A stretch of 6,659 nucleotides of DNA from the NCBI GenBank assembly GCA_934167935.1, contig CAKPMH010000044.1, forward strand, positions 1 to 6,659. The letters run 5' to 3'. Under the pieces are notes generated by a model that saw only the letters and a list, made by a program, of their open reading frames with translations, was not told the DNA's origin and ran no database searches. Position 1 is the first letter of the stretch. Each line of letters opens with the position of its first letter. The position numbers and the translations under genes are program-made. The DNA is from an uncultured Bacilli bacterium (GTDB taxonomy: Bacteria; Bacillota_I; Bacilli_A; RF39; UBA660). Of this stretch, positions 5,288-6,659 are shown piece by piece.

Positions 5288-6019
5288 CTAAAGTGACATT
5301 TTTTTGTATTTTTTGCCCGAACCACATGGGCACCAGTCATTTCTTTTGGTTTTTAGATATTTTTCTTGTTTTATGTGTTTTTGTGTAATAACAAATTTCT
5401 TAAACGGGTCGTTAATTTTATTAAGTAATTCATCTAAAATGTGATAATCATATTCGTATCCCTTAATTTTTACAAAAGCATAATTATCATAAGGTTCTGT
5501 TACAATTGCGATTGCCTTTAACTCCATATCTGTAATTATTTTTTGACATAATTGTCCCATATATAACTTTCCTAATTTATGTCCACACGAATTACGTAAA
5601 GAAAATCGCTTTCCATATATTGAACATTTTTCATTTTTAATAATACTTTCTCTGCTAAAAAAAGATTTATACGGAAATAATTTTTGATATTCTTTAATAA
5701 TGTCACTTATAAATATCAAACAAAATTTATCGTTATTTTGTTTGATATCAAAATTATTTTCTAAACTACAAAACTCTAAATCTATCTTATCGAGCAACAA
5801 CCAAGCATCTTCATATTTCTTGTTCGTTAAACAATCTATAGCGAAAAGATAACTGTTTTTAATAAAAAGGATTTGTTTTAAACACCAACAATAATTTGCT
5901 AAATCTTCGTTATTATTAGATATTGCCATTTTTAATTCTTTTTCAATTTCTTCAACAATATGTTTTTCTAATTCATAATTGTTTGTTAATAAGTATTTTT
6001 CAATCTCCTGTATTGTCAT
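5288..6019 (-). CDS. SEC-C motif protein with frameshifted C-terminal tail
   Basis: The 243-residue frame has a helical N-terminal half (1-115). A Cys/His block follows at 132-158 (C132, Y135, C145, H147, C158, ending KLYMGQLC). The SEC-C zinc motif comes last: RNDWCPCGSGKKYKK with C230 and C232. The frame then ends M-S-L at a TAG. The codons before this stop run through seven A bases. With six A's the frame continues KKCH and on to a TGA at 5241-5239, which restores the consensus C-x-C-x8-C-H. In related proteins I would expect Cys at the position of Y135 (C-x-x-C), so that site may also be damaged. The ATG lies 12 bases after the upstream gene's stop and lacks a good ribosome site, suggesting coupled translation. 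SEC-C motifs bind zinc and occur in SecA and in many accessory proteins of unknown role. The function here is unknown; its place beside a membrane nuclease suggests a shared system. Confidence 0.7.
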   Translation of the reverse strand: MTIQEIEKYLLTNNYELEKHIVEEIEKELKMAISNNNEDLANYCWCLKQILFIKNSYLFAIDCLTNKKYEDAWLLLDKIDLEFCSLENNFDIKQNNDKFCLIFISDIIKEYQKLFPYKSFFSRESIIKNEKCSIYGKRFSLRNSCGHKLGKLYMGQLCQKIITDMELKAIAIVTEPYDNYAFVKIKGYEYDYHILDELLNKINDPFKKFVITQKHIKQEKYLKTKRNDWCPCGSGKKYKKMSL

Positions 6020-6031
6020 GTTTAGTTATCT

Positions 6032-6512
6032 TTAACTTTTAGTTTCTTCTGCTATTATATTTACCTTCGCATTAACATTTTCTGGTTTTTTACGGTGTTT
6101 TTTTACAAGATCATATAAAAATGATGAAATTAAATTTATAGTAATTAGAAGAATAACATCTTTTATTATTATCATTGCCACTTCTATTTCTGATGAGTGC
6201 AATTCTAATTGTTTAAAACTTTCATCTGATGAAGCAATATCTACAACTATACTTTTTTCATCTGAAAACCTTAAATATTCAAAAAATTCTCTAGTACATT
6301 CTGGAAAAAAACACAATTTTCATTTTTATATTTTTCGCACGGAATAATAAGAAAATTTGATTTTTTATATCACTTATATATTCTTTTGAAAAATACTTCT
6401 TCATTATACAACAAAATTCGTACTTTTTTAATATCTGAAGTGAAATACCTTTATAATTCTTTATTTTATGCCTATTTAACACATCAAAATTCAATTTTGG
6501 TAAATTTATCAA
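6032..6512 (-). pseudogene. Small single-pass membrane protein, split by a frameshift
   Basis: Two overlapping frames (6512-6291 and 6316-6032) look like one gene broken in a run of seven T's. The downstream frame has no ATG of its own and opens only with a TTG. Removing one T gives ATG-AAA-ATT-GTG-TTT-TTT-CCA, that is MKIVFFPECTREFFEYLRFS, continuing with SDEKSIVVDI and then a hydrophobic segment (VAMIIIKDVILLITINLIS), a basic KKHRKK stop-transfer stretch, and an acidic/Val-rich tail ending EETKS. The membrane helix is therefore near the C-terminal third. The region upstream of MKIVFF (6512-6326, opened by a TTG) is Lys/Ile-rich with no good ribosome site and may not be coding. The stop is 12 bases before the SEC-C start, so the two genes are likely co-translated. 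I do not recognise a named family. Confidence 0.5.
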
Positions 6513-6534
6513 TAAACATATTTTATTTAAATAC

Positions 6535-6556
6535 AGCCGTCTTAATAACCAATTAA
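6535..6556 (-). repeat. 22-bp inverted repeat, copy 2 (pairs with 3041-3062)
   Basis: The minus strand matches 20 of 22 bases of the plus strand at 3041-3062 and differs by two A-to-G changes. It is 10 bases inside the right attachment arm. Together the copies bracket 3041-6556, which holds all cargo and control genes except the recombinase and the HEPN gene. Confidence 0.7.
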
Positions 6557-6657
6557 ATTATGTAATGGTAACTAAACTTATGACCTCCTGCATTTATATG
6601 ATTAGACACAACTATAGTATTTTTATTATTTCCAAAAGCACTTAAAATTCTATTCAC
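6553..6657 (-). pseudogene. 5' fragment of interrupted phage-type amidase (Amidase_3)
   Basis: The open frame enters from the right edge and gives VNRILSAFGNNKNT, then IVVSNHINAGG. At that point the element begins, adding HKFSYHYII before a stop at 6555-6553. The SNHIN block carries a conserved zinc-ligand-type His of Amidase_3 enzymes. The insertion falls directly after it, so the truncated product lacks the rest of the catalytic domain and should be inactive. The start codon and N-terminus lie beyond the window. The 3' half is at 1-88. Confidence 0.8.
6567..6587. other. Right attachment junction (attR-like) of the serine-recombinase element
   Basis: The arm GGTAACTAAACT (6567-6578) is followed by TATG and the direct repeat ACCTC (6583-6587). 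The arm is the exact reverse complement of the left arm at 92-103. The crossover dinucleotide predicted from the dyad centre is CC at 6584-6585. The circular element would be 6,499 bp (84-6582). Confidence 0.8.
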
Positions 6658-6659
6658 TC

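Noticed and set aside
5295..5305. Programmed ribosomal frameshift at the A7 run
   Set aside because: The needed shift is +1 relative to the called frame, while A-AAA-AAA sites favour -1 slippage. No stimulatory structure was obvious. Transcript slippage remains possible but unproven.
6032..6316. Separate 94-residue gene starting at TTG
   Set aside because: No ribosome site; the frame joins the upstream one at a T7 run, so I treat the two as one frameshifted gene.
3041..6556. Calling the bracketed segment a transposon
   Set aside because: No transposase lies inside, and TTAA at both ends is part of the repeat itself, so a target duplication cannot be shown.
84..6582. Self-splicing intron or IStron in the amidase gene
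   Set aside because: No group I or II core, and no IS605-type transposase, was recognised. The ends have the dyad expected of a serine-integrase site, and a complete serine recombinase is present.

Overview
The window is very AT-rich, has strong AGGAGG-type ribosome binding sites, and shows genes typical of clostridial mobile DNA. It most likely comes from a low-GC Clostridia-type Firmicute (inference; no rRNA or housekeeping gene is present). Every gene I can support lies on the minus strand.

The central observation is that a 6.5-kb element interrupts a phage-type N-acetylmuramoyl-L-alanine amidase (Amidase_3, endolysin-like) gene. The 5' part of that gene is at the right edge (about 6583-6657) and the 3' part at the left edge (1-88). 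Deleting 84-6582 rejoins them perfectly in frame across a Gly-Gly-Gly stretch beside a conserved His motif. A 5-bp direct repeat (ACCTC at 84-88 and 6583-6587) marks the junctions. Circularising the element gives a textbook serine-integrase attP: 12-bp perfect inverted arms (GGTAACTAAACT / AGTTTAGTTACC) around a 12-bp centre whose middle dinucleotide is CC (GG on the gene strand).

Layout inside the element, in the direction of transcription (right to left): a frameshifted small membrane protein (6512-6032); a SEC-C motif protein with a frameshifted tail (6019-5288); a membrane-anchored HNH nuclease with a topoisomerase-type zinc finger (5158-4154); a structured intergenic region with hairpins, a terminator and repeated AGGATGA motifs (about 4140-3880); a frameshifted replication-initiator-like helix-turn-helix protein (3873-3585); a small ribbon-helix-helix regulator behind a 20-bp palindrome (3436-3296); two overlapping tiny ORFs (3254-3098); a large serine recombinase (3019-1358); and an ApeA-like HEPN protein with an RxxxxH motif (1323-112).

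My interpretation is as follows. The recombinase catalyses integration into, and perhaps excision from, the lysis gene of a prophage. The ribbon-helix-helix and helix-turn-helix proteins look like the control and replication-like module. The HEPN protein, and probably the HNH/SEC-C/membrane-protein group, look like cargo with an anti-phage or inter-element competition role. No conjugation or capsid genes are seen, so this resembles a small integrative element or phage-parasitic island. Three genes carry a one-base shift in an A or T run. This means either decay of the cargo or homopolymer errors in the assembly, and it should be resolved before any of them is called dead.
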